64,000 nt of DNA from CAZESS01 sp964414415 (lineage in GTDB: Archaea; Thermoplasmatota; E2; UBA202; DSCA01): positions 1-64,000 of the forward strand of contig CAYPWJ010000002.1 of NCBI GenBank assembly GCA_964414415.1, in the 5' to 3' direction. Shown piece after piece: positions 17,938-27,600 of this stretch (its first letter is position 1; every line of letters begins with the position of its first letter). The notes below the pieces were generated by a model. That model was given only the letters and a program-made list of their open reading frames with translations, was not told the DNA's origin and did not search any database. The translations under genes and the position numbers were made by a program.

Positions 17938-18854
17938 GGGAACGGCAGCGGTTTCTTCTCGTCCATGCGTGGAGCATCCTGCTGGTCTACATAGGAGCGG
18001 TCACCACCGGACTGGCTCTTGTTCATGCCGCGTTGACGGGTAGATTTGGCTTTGTCTCTGTTATCGGGTTGCTTCCGCTCCCGGCTCTCGTCCTGGCGGG
18101 CTATCTCAACTGGAAGAACACCCGGCTTGAGCGGGACCTGCGGGAGAAGAAGGAAGCGCTGGAGGCGGTTAATCAGGAGCTTGCGGACTACACGTATATG
18201 GTGTCGCACGAGCTCAAGGAGCCGCTTCGCTCGCTTCGCATCTTCGCCCATTTTTTGCTGGAGGACTACGGCGAGCGGCTGGACGAGCAGGGGCAGGATT
18301 ACCTGCAGCGGATCCATCGCGCCGCTGTGAGGATGGGGTCCCTTGTCGACGACCTGCTGTGGCTCTCTCGCATCGGCCGAGAGGACATCTCGTTTGAGGC
18401 GGTTGACCTCAACGAAGTGGTGGCGGACGTCCGGGAGGAGCTTGCCGCTTTGGTAGGGGAGGCAAATGCGGAGGTGAATGCATCTCGTCTTCCCGTTGTG
18501 CCCTGTCAGCGACGGTTGATGAGCGAGATATTCAAAAACGTCATCGCCAACGGCGTCAGGTTTAACGATGAACAGCGACCGGTTGTGGAGGTCTCTTCCG
18601 CTGAATACGATGGTGCCTACCGGATCAGTATCCGGGATAACGGCATCGGTATCGAGGGGGAGAAGCTCGACGCCATTTTTGGCATATTCACGCAGCTGCA
18701 TCCCAGAGAAAAATATGGGGGTACCGGTGCCGGCCTGGCGATTTGCAAAAAAATCATCGAGGTACACGACGGGAGCATATGGGCCGAGAGCACCCCGGGC
18801 GAAGGCACCACGTTTCATTTTACCATCCCGAAAACCGTGCCGGAGGAGTCGTGA
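17934..18854 (+). CDS. Membrane-bound sensor histidine kinase
   Basis: This 306-residue kinase has two membrane helices near the N-terminus (LLVHAWSILLVYIGAVTTGL and VSVIGLLPLPALVLAGYL) with almost no extracellular loop, then a coiled linker. The phosphoacceptor domain has MVSHELKEPLR (His about 91) and the HATPase domain has an N box NVIANGVRFN, G1 DNGIGIE and G2 GTGAGLAICKK. All catalytic boxes are intact. I use the ATG at 17934; a GTG at 17913 would add seven residues. The response-regulator gene follows after one base, making a clear two-component pair. The stimulus is unknown; membrane-state sensing is possible given the short loop. Confidence 0.9.
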   Translation: MRERQRFLLVHAWSILLVYIGAVTTGLALVHAALTGRFGFVSVIGLLPLPALVLAGYLNWKNTRLERDLREKKEALEAVNQELADYTYMVSHELKEPLRSLRIFAHFLLEDYGERLDEQGQDYLQRIHRAAVRMGSLVDDLLWLSRIGREDISFEAVDLNEVVADVREELAALVGEANAEVNASRLPVVPCQRRLMSEIFKNVIANGVRFNDEQRPVVEVSSAEYDGAYRISIRDNGIGIEGEKLDAIFGIFTQLHPREKYGGTGAGLAICKKIIEVHDGSIWAESTPGEGTTFHFTIPKTVPEES

Positions 18855-18855
18855 T

Positions 18856-19566
18856 ATGATGGCAAGGGATGACCCACATGATGGCGCCGACCGTGCTGCC
18901 GTGGAGGTGCTCTGCGTCGAGGACAACGAAGATGATTACGAGGCGGTCCGGCTGTCGCTCGACCGGCATATGGAGGCGGAGGTGGCGGTGGCGCATGCGC
19001 CCACCGGCCGTGAAGGCCTGAACGCCATGCGGAAACAGCGCTACGATGTTGTGCTCCTTGATTATCTGCTCCCGGACATGGACGGGCTGGAGGTGCTGGA
19101 GATAATGAAGAAGGAGGGGATAGAGCTGCCGGTCATCATGCTGACGGGGAAGGGAGACGAGACCGTCGCCGTGTCGGCCATGAAGAAGGGGATCCATGAC
19201 TACATCGTCAAGGATGACCTGGAGACGGCAAAGCTGGGCGACAGCGTCAGCAGAGTCGTCGAGCTGACCACGTTTCTGCGGGATCAGGACGCGATGCTGA
19301 CCAAGTTCCATACGCCGGGTAAGCGCCGGGGTACGCTCGCTATCCTTGCGAATATTTTGACGGCGTCCATCCATGGCATCAATAAGACGACGCTGGTGTA
19401 TCGGACGAATCTCAACTTTAAGACGATAAAGAAGTATCTCGTGTTTCTGCTCGACAATGAGTTTGTGGCCGTCCATCACGTCGAGGGGAAGGACATGTAT
19501 AAGACGACGGAGAAGGGACTGTTGCTGCTGCAGAAGCTGCGGGATGTAAAGGAATACCTCGAGTAG
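18856..19566 (+). CDS. Response regulator with receiver and archaeal winged-helix output domain
   Basis: The 236-residue product has a CheY-like receiver: acidic pair in VEDNEDD, phosphoacceptor Asp in VVLLDYLLPDMDG, Thr in IMLTGKGD, and Lys in YIVKDD. After residue 140 a winged-helix domain follows (KRRGTLAILANILTA, TTLVYRTNLNFKTIKKYL, MYKTTEKGLLLLQKL), resembling archaeal HTH_45-type regulators. It is therefore a DNA-binding response regulator, a combination rarer in archaea than in bacteria. It starts one base after the kinase stop. Candidate targets are the exported-protein operon that begins 222 bp downstream, but this is inference. Confidence 0.88.
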   Translation: MMARDDPHDGADRAAVEVLCVEDNEDDYEAVRLSLDRHMEAEVAVAHAPTGREGLNAMRKQRYDVVLLDYLLPDMDGLEVLEIMKKEGIELPVIMLTGKGDETVAVSAMKKGIHDYIVKDDLETAKLGDSVSRVVELTTFLRDQDAMLTKFHTPGKRRGTLAILANILTASIHGINKTTLVYRTNLNFKTIKKYLVFLLDNEFVAVHHVEGKDMYKTTEKGLLLLQKLRDVKEYLE

Positions 19567-19698
19567 AGGGACGGCAGCGGCTGCCTGCACAATGCGACCT
19601 GTATAATTTCATTTTAATAATTATAATATAAGGTTTGCTAATCTATCGTACGGAGGAAACGTTAGTAACCGGCTTATATGCAGACTGCTTACTAATTG

Positions 19699-19713
19699 CT
19701 AGCATGATGCTAG
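19699..19713. promoter_or_regulatory. 15-bp palindrome CTAGCAT-G-ATGCTAG in the leader of the exported-protein operon
   Basis: A perfect inverted repeat with a single central base is embedded in a wider TTACTA...TAGTAA frame (19689-19716). It is between TTATATGC (about 19674-19681) and the start at 19789. It shares the GCTAGCA core with the palindrome at 11895. An operator or RNA hairpin is inferred. Confidence 0.4.
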
Positions 19714-19788
19714 TAAAGCGTCATCGGACAACGGCTGGGGCGGAACACAAAAAACCTACCCCAGGGGTACACACAATGGAGGAAAACC

Positions 19789-20454
19789 ATGAATGGAATG
19801 AGAAAAAAACTGCTGATCGTGGGTGTGGCACTCGTCGCCGTCTCTGCAGTCGCCGCCACGCAGTACGCCCGGGCAGAACTGAGCTACACATACAACATAA
19901 ACCATCCATCCAACGGATTCATCCGCTTCGTCGGCGGAGACAACGCAACCGACGGCGAGCGCATCCTGCGCGCCGACAGCGACAACCAGACGCTGACGCT
20001 TGACTTCGGCGAGATGACGGCCGGCGTCAACAAGACCTACACCGCAGCGTTCGCCATCGTCAACGAAGAAAACTTCAGCGTCGACATCACCGACGTTGAC
20101 GTGACGACCAACGGTAATGACGACTACCTGCAAATATGGCTGCACGGCGACCCCGCCCTCAAGGCAGAAGACGACCCATCAAGCGTCTTTGTATGGGACA
20201 ACGGAACGAACAAGGCCGGAACATGGACGCTCGCCGCCGGCAACAGCGACCCCGCCAACATGGACGGCTCCGGCATAGACACAGCCTGGGACAGCACCGC
20301 ACACGTCCGATACACCGAGGAAACCACCGGCGCAACAGACGGAGACGACGACTACGTCTGGGTGCAGGTATCCATCGACGTCCCGCAACATCCCGACGGC
20401 CTCAACGCCCACACCGGGACCATCAGCTTCGACTTCCAGGCGTCGACCCACTAG
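19789..20454 (+). CDS. Exported beta-rich protein, candidate TasA/CalY-type filament subunit
   Basis: The 221-residue protein starts with a signal peptide (MRKKLLIVGVALVAVSAVAA, ending near ARA-EL). The mature part has no cysteines and is rich in Asp, Asn and Thr, with beta-strand pattern (ELSYTYNINHPSNGFIRF, YTAAFAIVNEENFSVDITDV). The signal peptide form, the small beta-sandwich-like mature part and the adjacent dedicated signal peptidase resemble TasA/camelysin and archaeal bundling pilin systems. I rate that as inference, since overall identity to those families cannot be tested here. GGAGG six nt before 19789 sets the start. First gene of a five-gene operon. Confidence 0.6.
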   Translation: MNGMRKKLLIVGVALVAVSAVAATQYARAELSYTYNINHPSNGFIRFVGGDNATDGERILRADSDNQTLTLDFGEMTAGVNKTYTAAFAIVNEENFSVDITDVDVTTNGNDDYLQIWLHGDPALKAEDDPSSVFVWDNGTNKAGTWTLAAGNSDPANMDGSGIDTAWDSTAHVRYTEETTGATDGDDDYVWVQVSIDVPQHPDGLNAHTGTISFDFQASTH

Positions 20455-20520
20455 CCACGCGCCACACCGGACACACCCCACCCTTTCCCTCTTCCTCCTC
20501 CTCTTTCACCCTGCAAAACC

Positions 20521-21201
20521 ATGAGAAAAAAAATCGCCGTCATCGTCGTCCTGGCAACAATTGCTGCTTCAACGGGCAGCATGTACTCTCATCTTTTGCA
20601 CGCGGAGCAGCACACCGCCACCGAGACTTCCAGCGCGTATACGATTGTCCCGGGCAACATCACCACCTACGACTTCAGCAGCAACGCCAGCGTCGACAGA
20701 TGGGCCTACCGGCCGGAGGCATCGCAGGACCCGCCGGCCACCACAGCTGAGCCGTCCACGCTCTTTACCGAAGCTCAATACAGCCGCATCGCGACGGACG
20801 ACGCCGCCTCTCAGACAGATGGAGCCCCGAATAAAACCTGTTATGCAGCTCACCGCTTCGTCTTTTCAATCGCGGAAAACAGGAGCACCATCACCTCGCT
20901 CACCATCATGTGGAACGGAAGCGGCTGGCACGACCAGCAACCGGACGGTGCCACCCTCTACGCATGGAACTTGACCAGTGGCAGCTACGACGAACTGGAC
21001 AACACCCAGGCAGGTACGGACACCACGCTCGCGGGCACGCTCTCTCCAGGCCTAGATTACATCGCCAGCGACGGCAACATAACCATCCTCGCTGTACAGC
21101 CACACAGCACCAAAACCCGTGGACCTAATCAAACCCCATTCCTCTCTCATATTGCCACCGACTACGTCAAGGTAGACGTCACCCATACAGGAGGCACCTA
21201 A
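20521..21201 (+). CDS. Exported protein of unknown function in the signal-peptidase operon
   Basis: The 226-residue product begins MRKKIAVIVVLATIAAS, a signal peptide similar in style to the preceding gene. The mature part is Thr/Ser/Asp rich with two regions of possible beta-sandwich (TITSLTIMWNGSGWHDQ, NITILAVQPHSTKTRG) and a final strand YVKVDVTHTGGT. No known family is recognised by eye. It lies 66 nt after the first exported protein and one base before the signal peptidase gene, so it is likely a client or a minor surface component. No strong ribosome-binding site is seen. Confidence 0.6.
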   Translation: MRKKIAVIVVLATIAASTGSMYSHLLHAEQHTATETSSAYTIVPGNITTYDFSSNASVDRWAYRPEASQDPPATTAEPSTLFTEAQYSRIATDDAASQTDGAPNKTCYAAHRFVFSIAENRSTITSLTIMWNGSGWHDQQPDGATLYAWNLTSGSYDELDNTQAGTDTTLAGTLSPGLDYIASDGNITILAVQPHSTKTRGPNQTPFLSHIATDYVKVDVTHTGGT

Positions 21202-21202
21202 C

Positions 21203-22951
21203 ATGGAGCTCACCGTCAAGCAGATACTCGGCAACGTGCTCTTCATCGCCGTCCTGCTCCTCATCGTCGGCAAATTCCTCACCGTTGTCGCCGGGACCGC
21301 GTTTCCTCTCAGCGTCGTCGCCTCAGACTCAATGGAACCCGCGCTCTTCAGGGGCGACGCGCTGCCCTGGGCGCCCTGCAGCGTCGACGCCGTCAAAAAA
21401 GACGACGTCGTGGTCTTCGCCAGCGCGCAGAGCTGGGGCGGCGAAAAACTCGTCGTGCACCGCGTTGCAGCCATTCGCGAGGGCACCGGCGAGCGTGCCC
21501 TCATCACCAGGGGAGACGCGAACAATTATACCGACCAGGCCGGCCCGCACATGCCGGAGCCCCCGATAACCGGCGAGCGGCTCAAGGGCAAGGCGTTCAT
21601 GCTCGGCGGTCAGCCGCTGAAAATCCCTCTGGCGGGCTACCCCTGGCTCATGCTTCAGTCAGGGGCCACGGCGCTCACCCGGTCCATGTCGTGGGGGCAG
21701 CCGCAGCCCGGCCACCACTACGGCGTGTTCGCGCCGGCAGTCGTCGCGATATCGCTCGCCGTCGCCGGCGCTATCCTCTGGGCTCCCGGGGGCGGACGAA
21801 ACGCGCGCGAACGGCTGCATGACTGCATCTTTGGTCCTGAGCGGCTTTCCTGGAGGCGGGTGTTTACCTCCGTTCTTCTCTTCTATCTCGTGTTCCTCAT
21901 GATCGCTGCCTCGTTTTCGTATGACCGCCTGTCAGCGTCGATTGGCGTTGACCGGGCGGCGCCGGAGAGCAACGTCGCATTTGGATCACTGCAGGCCAAC
22001 GAGTCGTCGTTTCCACAGTCGGTTTCCGTGGTCAATCCCTCGATGCTACCTGTGCACGGCATGGTGTTTGCCTCTGGCTCCATCGGCCGGTTTTCGAACC
22101 TGAGCGACGTGACCACGTTTTCCCTCGGCAGCGGCGAGCGGTTGTCCGGCAACGTCACTGCCCGTGTCCCGGCGGGCACGACGCCGGGTGTCTACACTGG
22201 TCATCTCTATATCTATTCAACGCCGTACTGGTCGCTTGTCCCCCTGTCCGTCATCGAGGTGCTCCACGGCTGGCATCCACAGGGCGCCGTCGTCGCCTTG
22301 ACCCTGGTGTCCGCCGCCGCGCTTGCCTCGGTGACTGTTCTGCTGCTGGCGGCGCTTGCCTGGATGACGGAGCGATGGCAGCTGGCGCGCGGCTACCTGG
22401 CCTGGAAGCTGCTCCCCCTGGCGGCCAGGTTGTCCTCGCTGTGGCGGCTGTTCCAATGGGCATCGCTGCGGCTAACGAAGCTGCGGCGTGTCCTCCGGCG
22501 GGCAGGTGCCTGGATGCACGCCATGCCCAGCGATGCGGATGTCCGTGTAAAGCCGTTTGTGGTGTCGCTTGTCTCGCTGCTGCTGGCAGCGCCGCTGCTG
22601 TACTGGCTGCACAGTCTCCCTGTAGCGATACTGGCTGCCTCTCTCGCAGGCGGCGTCGTGGCCTACGCCGTGGGCTGCCGATGGCGCGTCCAGTTCGCCT
22701 ATGCAGCGCTGTTGACCACTGCGTGGCTCGCCTGCCTCTATCTGGGCTCCTCGGTCGTTTATCTCTTCCGGGCCAGTCATTCGCTGCTGGTCCCGTTCGC
22801 CTCGACGGTGACCGCGGCGGGCATCGTGCTCCTCGTGTTTGCCGTCCTTGCCGTGCCCGTCGGTCTGCTCTTCTGGCTGCCGGGCCGCCTTGTTCATTCG
22901 ATTCGAGAGCGATGGAACCCCGTGGTATTGCTTCGGAGGTGTGACCTATGA
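21203..22951 (+). CDS. ER-type signal peptidase I (S26B) with large C-terminal membrane extension
   Basis: The first 150 residues are an archaeal/ER-type signal peptidase: a membrane helix (VLFIAVLLLIVGKFLTVVAG), the nucleophile Ser in VASDSMEPAL, the His replacing the bacterial lysine in LVVHRVAAI, and the Asp-bearing TRGDANNYTD. The enzyme is normally under about 250 residues. Here about 400 more follow: a helix near 215, an exposed beta-rich segment with five sequons (about 245-345), and about six further membrane helices. Such an extension is unusual and may be client-specific. The stop overlaps the next start (ATGA), and the context suggests processing of the two upstream exported proteins. 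Confidence 0.85.
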   Translation: MELTVKQILGNVLFIAVLLLIVGKFLTVVAGTAFPLSVVASDSMEPALFRGDALPWAPCSVDAVKKDDVVVFASAQSWGGEKLVVHRVAAIREGTGERALITRGDANNYTDQAGPHMPEPPITGERLKGKAFMLGGQPLKIPLAGYPWLMLQSGATALTRSMSWGQPQPGHHYGVFAPAVVAISLAVAGAILWAPGGGRNARERLHDCIFGPERLSWRRVFTSVLLFYLVFLMIAASFSYDRLSASIGVDRAAPESNVAFGSLQANESSFPQSVSVVNPSMLPVHGMVFASGSIGRFSNLSDVTTFSLGSGERLSGNVTARVPAGTTPGVYTGHLYIYSTPYWSLVPLSVIEVLHGWHPQGAVVALTLVSAAALASVTVLLLAALAWMTERWQLARGYLAWKLLPLAARLSSLWRLFQWASLRLTKLRRVLRRAGAWMHAMPSDADVRVKPFVVSLVSLLLAAPLLYWLHSLPVAILAASLAGGVVAYAVGCRWRVQFAYAALLTTAWLACLYLGSSVVYLFRASHSLLVPFASTVTAAGIVLLVFAVLAVPVGLLFWLPGRLVHSIRERWNPVVLLRRCDL

Positions 22952-24189
22952 AAAAACAACTCAAGATATATGTTGAAAAGATAAAGCAACTCATCTGGCC
23001 GTTCTGGAGCAGCGACCCCACTGGTCTCCCCGTCTACTATGAGGACACCGGAGACCGCATGGGCACCGTGACCTCGGTGACCAGGGACGCCAGCGGCGAA
23101 CCATCCGGCTACCGCGTCCGCCACGATGACACCGGCACCGTCGTTACGCTTTCACCCGGGCACCTGGAGCGGACAAAGCGCGGTCTGCTCTTTATCCCTC
23201 TCTGGTACGTGGAGGGACTGGAGCTGGTCAGAGAGCTGGAGTATGCGGCGCGTCACCCTGCGCTGCAGGATGTCGTTGCCGGCGCCGGCCTGGTGGACAG
23301 CGAGCTCCACGACGTGGCCTCGGTTCACCCTGAGCTGCGGGAGAAAATAGCCCACGCCCGGCAGGCCCAGGCGTCTCTCGACCAGCAACGCAGGGAGCTG
23401 CAGCGGAAACGTCGTGACGTCCGTGAACGTCTCATGGAGCTCTCCGAGCAGCGGCTGCTGCAGGACATCAGCCGGCGGACCTTCGCCGAGGCGGTGACCC
23501 GGGCGCGACGCCGGGCCCGCATCCTCGACTACAGCATGGAGCGCTGCAGCGACCTGCTCGCCCGGCTGGACGCCATCCCGTTTCTGCCGGACCACACATC
23601 GCCGCCTGAGACACCGGAACCTGAGGAACCAGAGCAGCCGGAGGAGGACATCACGCCGCTCAGGGACATCATGCACAACATCCCGATAAGCGTCGCGGTG
23701 ATGGACCGGGAGGGCGTCATCCGCAGCGTCAATGAACAGTTCACCGACACCCTGCACTACCCGCCGGAGACGGTGACGGGACAGCCGCTGACGACGCTTG
23801 TCGTCGAGGGGACACCGGAGTTCAGAGCGGCATGCAGCGACGGTGACACCCCCCGCGACGTAGAGTTCACCGTCCAGGACGGCCGGGGGAGAGAACGCCA
23901 CATGTTCGGACGGGCGATGCAGGTCACCGACAACGGCCACGGGCCGGTCGTGGCGCTCGCCTTCCAGGAAAAAATCGAGGAAAGCGACGAATTCCGGAAG
24001 CTGCTCTCCACCCAGATTTCACACGAGTTCTTCAACCCCCTCTGCATCGCCCAGGGCTACCTCTACCTGCTCGAGGAAGGCAAATACGGCTCTCTCACGC
24101 AGGAGCAGCAGCGGCAGATTCGCTCCGTCGGCAAAAACCTTAAACGCATCGAACACCTTGTCAAGCAGACAGTGCAAGTGGAACCGTGA
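22948..24189 (+). CDS. PRC-barrel/coiled-coil/PAS protein with phosphoacceptor helix but no ATPase domain
   Basis: The 413-residue soluble protein has four parts. There is a small N-terminal beta-barrel region like a PRC barrel (GDRMGTVTSVTRD, about 29-75), a long Arg/Glu-rich coiled coil (about 110-195), a Pro/Glu linker, and a PAS domain (about 235-335: IPISVAVMDREGVIRSVNEQF). A histidine-kinase-like dimerisation helix follows with H-box SHEFFNPL (His359). The protein ends about 50 residues later, so the HATPase domain is missing, not merely divergent. It could be a phosphotransfer or dimerisation partner for a separate kinase. It overlaps both neighbours by 4 bp, and a stand-alone receiver follows. 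Confidence 0.72.
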   Translation: MKKQLKIYVEKIKQLIWPFWSSDPTGLPVYYEDTGDRMGTVTSVTRDASGEPSGYRVRHDDTGTVVTLSPGHLERTKRGLLFIPLWYVEGLELVRELEYAARHPALQDVVAGAGLVDSELHDVASVHPELREKIAHARQAQASLDQQRRELQRKRRDVRERLMELSEQRLLQDISRRTFAEAVTRARRRARILDYSMERCSDLLARLDAIPFLPDHTSPPETPEPEEPEQPEEDITPLRDIMHNIPISVAVMDREGVIRSVNEQFTDTLHYPPETVTGQPLTTLVVEGTPEFRAACSDGDTPRDVEFTVQDGRGRERHMFGRAMQVTDNGHGPVVALAFQEKIEESDEFRKLLSTQISHEFFNPLCIAQGYLYLLEEGKYGSLTQEQQRQIRSVGKNLKRIEHLVKQTVQVEP

Positions 24190-24575
24190 CCATCATTCTC
24201 CTCGTGGACGACGAGCCCGACATCCACCAGATTCTGGAGGTCGCCCTGCAGCGGCGGGACAGCGCCCATCGGCTGGAGCACGCGTACGACGGCGCCGAGG
24301 CCCTGCAGGCCTACCGGCGGCTGCAGCGAGACGACGAGCCCTGCCTCGTGCTCATGGACATCAAGATGCCCGGGATGGACGGCATCGAGGCAACGCGACG
24401 CCTCGTCGACCTCGACCCCGACGCGTTCATCTACATATTTACCGCCTACGCCCACACCGACTTCGCCGATGCAGCCATGAACGCCGGGGCCCGGGGGCTC
24501 ATCCAGAAGTCAGACGACATCAGAGAGATGCTGGCATCCATCCGCGATGCCGTGGCCCGGCTGGACAACATTTAA
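24186..24575 (+). CDS. Stand-alone CheY-like receiver
   Basis: The 129-residue protein is a receiver domain only: LVDDEPD (acidic pair), phosphoacceptor Asp in LVLMDIKMPGMDG, Thr in IFTAYAHTD, and Lys in LIQKSDD. There is no output domain, so it probably acts by protein contact or as a phosphate acceptor. It begins with GTG overlapping the TGA of the PAS protein, indicating coupling. A histidine phosphoacceptor immediately upstream but without kinase domain suggests the pair forms part of a relay fed by another kinase; this is inference. It is followed by polD2, which has its own promoter inside this gene's end. Confidence 0.88.
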   Translation: MTIILLVDDEPDIHQILEVALQRRDSAHRLEHAYDGAEALQAYRRLQRDDEPCLVLMDIKMPGMDGIEATRRLVDLDPDAFIYIFTAYAHTDFADAAMNAGARGLIQKSDDIREMLASIRDAVARLDNI

Positions 24576-24577
24576 AC
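24570..24577 (+). promoter_or_regulatory. TATA box for the DP2 gene, inside the receiver gene end
   Basis: ATTTAAAC lies 24-31 nt before the ATG at 24601 and overlaps the stop region of the receiver gene. DP2 thus appears to be transcribed independently and leaderless. Confidence 0.55.
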
Positions 24578-24600
24578 GTCATGCCGCCATTGGTATCTGG

Positions 24601-27600
24601 ATGGGTGACATTCAGGCCTATTTTTCGGCGATAGAACGGCACGTCGAGCGATGCTACACCATCGCGGAGGAAGCCCGCGGCAAGGGATACGACCCCACTC
24701 GGACGGTGGAGGTCCCCACGGCCAACGACTTCGCGGAGCGCGTCGAGGAGCTCGTCGGCCCGTCAGGCATCGCCGACGTCATCCGCGACCGGCTGCAGGA
24801 GGTGAGCCGGGAGCAGACCGCGCTGTCCGTGGCCGTCGACATCGCCGAGGAACATGCCGGCAGCACCGAGGAGACAGTCGACCAGGCGGTCAGGACGGGC
24901 CTCGCCATCCTGACGGAGGGCGTCCTGGTGGCGCCCATCGAGGGCATATCGGCGGTGAAGATAGCGCGCAACGCCGACGGCAGCAGCTACATCGACCTCT
25001 ATTTTGCCGGCCCCATCCGCTCTGCAGGCGGCACGGGCGAGGCGATGAGCGTCCTCATCGCCGACGTGGTGCGGCGCAGGCTCGGCATCGGCCGTTACCA
25101 GCCGACGGACGACGAGCTCGAGCGGTACAAGGAAGAAGTGCCGCTCTACGACCGTATCACCACGCTGCAGTACTCACCGTCGCTTGAGGAAATCGAGACC
25201 ATCGTCCGCAACTGCCCGGTGTGCATCAACGGAGAGCCGACGGAGCGGAAAGAGGTGACCGGCAAGCGGAACCTGCCGCGGGTGCACACCAACCGGGTCC
25301 GGGGCGGCGCCTGCCTCGTCATCGCCGAGGGCCTCTGCCTCAAGGCCCCGAAGCTGTTGAAACACGTGGAGCACATGCAGCTCGAGGGGTGGGGCTTCCT
25401 CACCGCGTTCATACAGGATGACGGCGAGGAATCCCGGACGATTGCCCCGTCGTCGAAGTACATGAAGAGCCTCATCGCCGGCCGCCCCGTCTTTTCGCAT
25501 CCCTCCAGCAAGGGCGGCTTCCGTCTGCGCTACGGCCGCGGCCGGACGTGCGGCCTCGCCTCGACGGCGATACATCCCGCCGCGATGCACATCCTCAGGG
25601 ACTTCGTCGCGCTGGGGACCCAGCTCAAAATGGAGCGCCCCGGCAAGGGCACCATCGGGACGAGCTGCGATACCGTCGAGGGGCCCATGGTGCTGCTCGA
25701 CAACGGCGACTTCGTGCAGCTGCACTCGTCGGCTGAGGCACAGAAGACAAAGGACCGCATCCACGAGATCATCGACCTCGGCGAGATCCTTGTCCCCTTC
25801 GGCGAGTTCGTGGAGAACAACGCCATCCTGCCGCAGGCCAGCTACTGCCATGAATGGTGGATACAGGAGCTGCAGGAGGCGCTCGATGCCCCGGATGAAG
25901 AGGCGGCGGCACAGCGCGTCAGCGCGGAGCTCGGCCGGACGATGTCGCTCCGGGAGCTCTCCCCCGGGGAGGCGTTTGCCGTCGCCGAGGCATTCGAGGT
26001 ACCGCTCCATCCACGCCACACGTTCTTCTGGCACGACGTGGCTCCCGGCGACGTGGCGGCCCTTGCCGACGCGCTGCAGCAGGCGTCCCACAGCGACGGC
26101 CGCCTTGCGATACCAAAAAGCGAGGAGCTCAAGGAACTGCTGCTCCGGCTCGGTGTCCCCCACAGAGAGAACGAGGCACACGACACCCTCGTCGTCGAGG
26201 GCTGCACGCTGCCGCTGCTCCGCTGCTGTGGCTTCACCCTGGAGGACGGCGAGGTCAGGCGGCGACGGGCTCCTGCATCCATCGACGCAGATGACACCCT
26301 GGAGCTGGTCTCGGCGCTCTCCGGCGTCACGGTCAGGGCGAAGGCACCGTCACGCATCGGTACCCGGATGGGCCGCCCGGAAAAAGCCGCGAAGCGGACG
26401 ATGCGGGCGACGCCGCACGTGCTCTTCCCCGTCGGGCGAGCCGGCGGACGGGAACGCCTGGTCAACGCGGCGGCGCGAGCGAACAAGATCCAGTTCGAGG
26501 CGGGGGCACGGCAATGCCAGAGCTGCGGCGCCGTCACCTACAAGACACGCTGTCCCTGCGGCGCCGTCACCGTGTCGACGGGACAGATAGAGCGGCACGA
26601 AGTCAAGCTGTACCAGGACGTGGAGGAAGCCAAGGAGCGCATCGGCATGGTGCACATGCCCGACAAGGTCAAGGGCGTCATCGGCCTCTCATCGAGGAGC
26701 AAGACCCCGGAGAGCCTGGAGAAGGGGCTGCTCCGCGCCGCGCACGACGTCTACGTCTTCAAGGATGGTACCGCCCGCTTCGACATGACCAACATGCCGC
26801 TCACGCATTTCAAGCCCGCGGAAATCGGCACCCCAGTTGAGCGGCTCCGCGAGCTCGGCTACACCCACGACTGGCAGGGCGAGCCCCTCGAGCGGCAGGA
26901 CCAGATATGCGAGCTGAAGGTGCAGGACGTCATTCCCTCGCGTGCATGTGGACGATACCTGGCGAGGGTAGCCGGCTTCGTCGACGACCTGCTGGACAGG
27001 TTTTACGACATGAAGCCGTTCTACGACATCGACGAGCTGTCGGACCTCATCGGCAGCATGGTGGTCGGCATGTCGCCGCATACATCTGCCGGGGCGGTCG
27101 GCCGCATCATCGGGTTTATCGACGCGGCGGTCTGCTGCGCGCATCCCTTCTACCACGCGGCGAAGCGCCGGAACTGCGACGGCGACGAGGACACCCTCAT
27201 GTTGCTCATGGACGTGCTCCTCAATTTTTCACTTGAATACATCCCCGAGAAGCGAGGCGGCCACATGGATCTGCCCCTGGTTCTGGCGACGCGCATCTCT
27301 CCGGCTGAGATCGACAAGGAGGCAGAAAACCTGGACGTGCGCTCCCGCTACCCGCTCTCGTTTTTCCGGGCGACGACACGCCACGCGCATCCAAAAGAAA
27401 TCGAGGAGGAGATGGACCTCGTCGCAGGCCGCATCGGTACCGGTCGCGCGTACGACGGGTTCGGCTTCACCCACGACACCGTCGACATCGCCGACGGCGT
27501 CACCGTCTCGGCCTACAAGACCCTGAGCAAGATGGAGGAAAAGCTCTACGCGCAGCTTGAGCTGGCACGCGCCATCCGGGCGGTTGACGAAAGCGACGTC

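Noticed and set aside
17706..18926. A 406-codon minus-strand frame opposite the histidine kinase
   Set aside because: Sequence has no domain logic and covers a well-supported kinase on the other strand.
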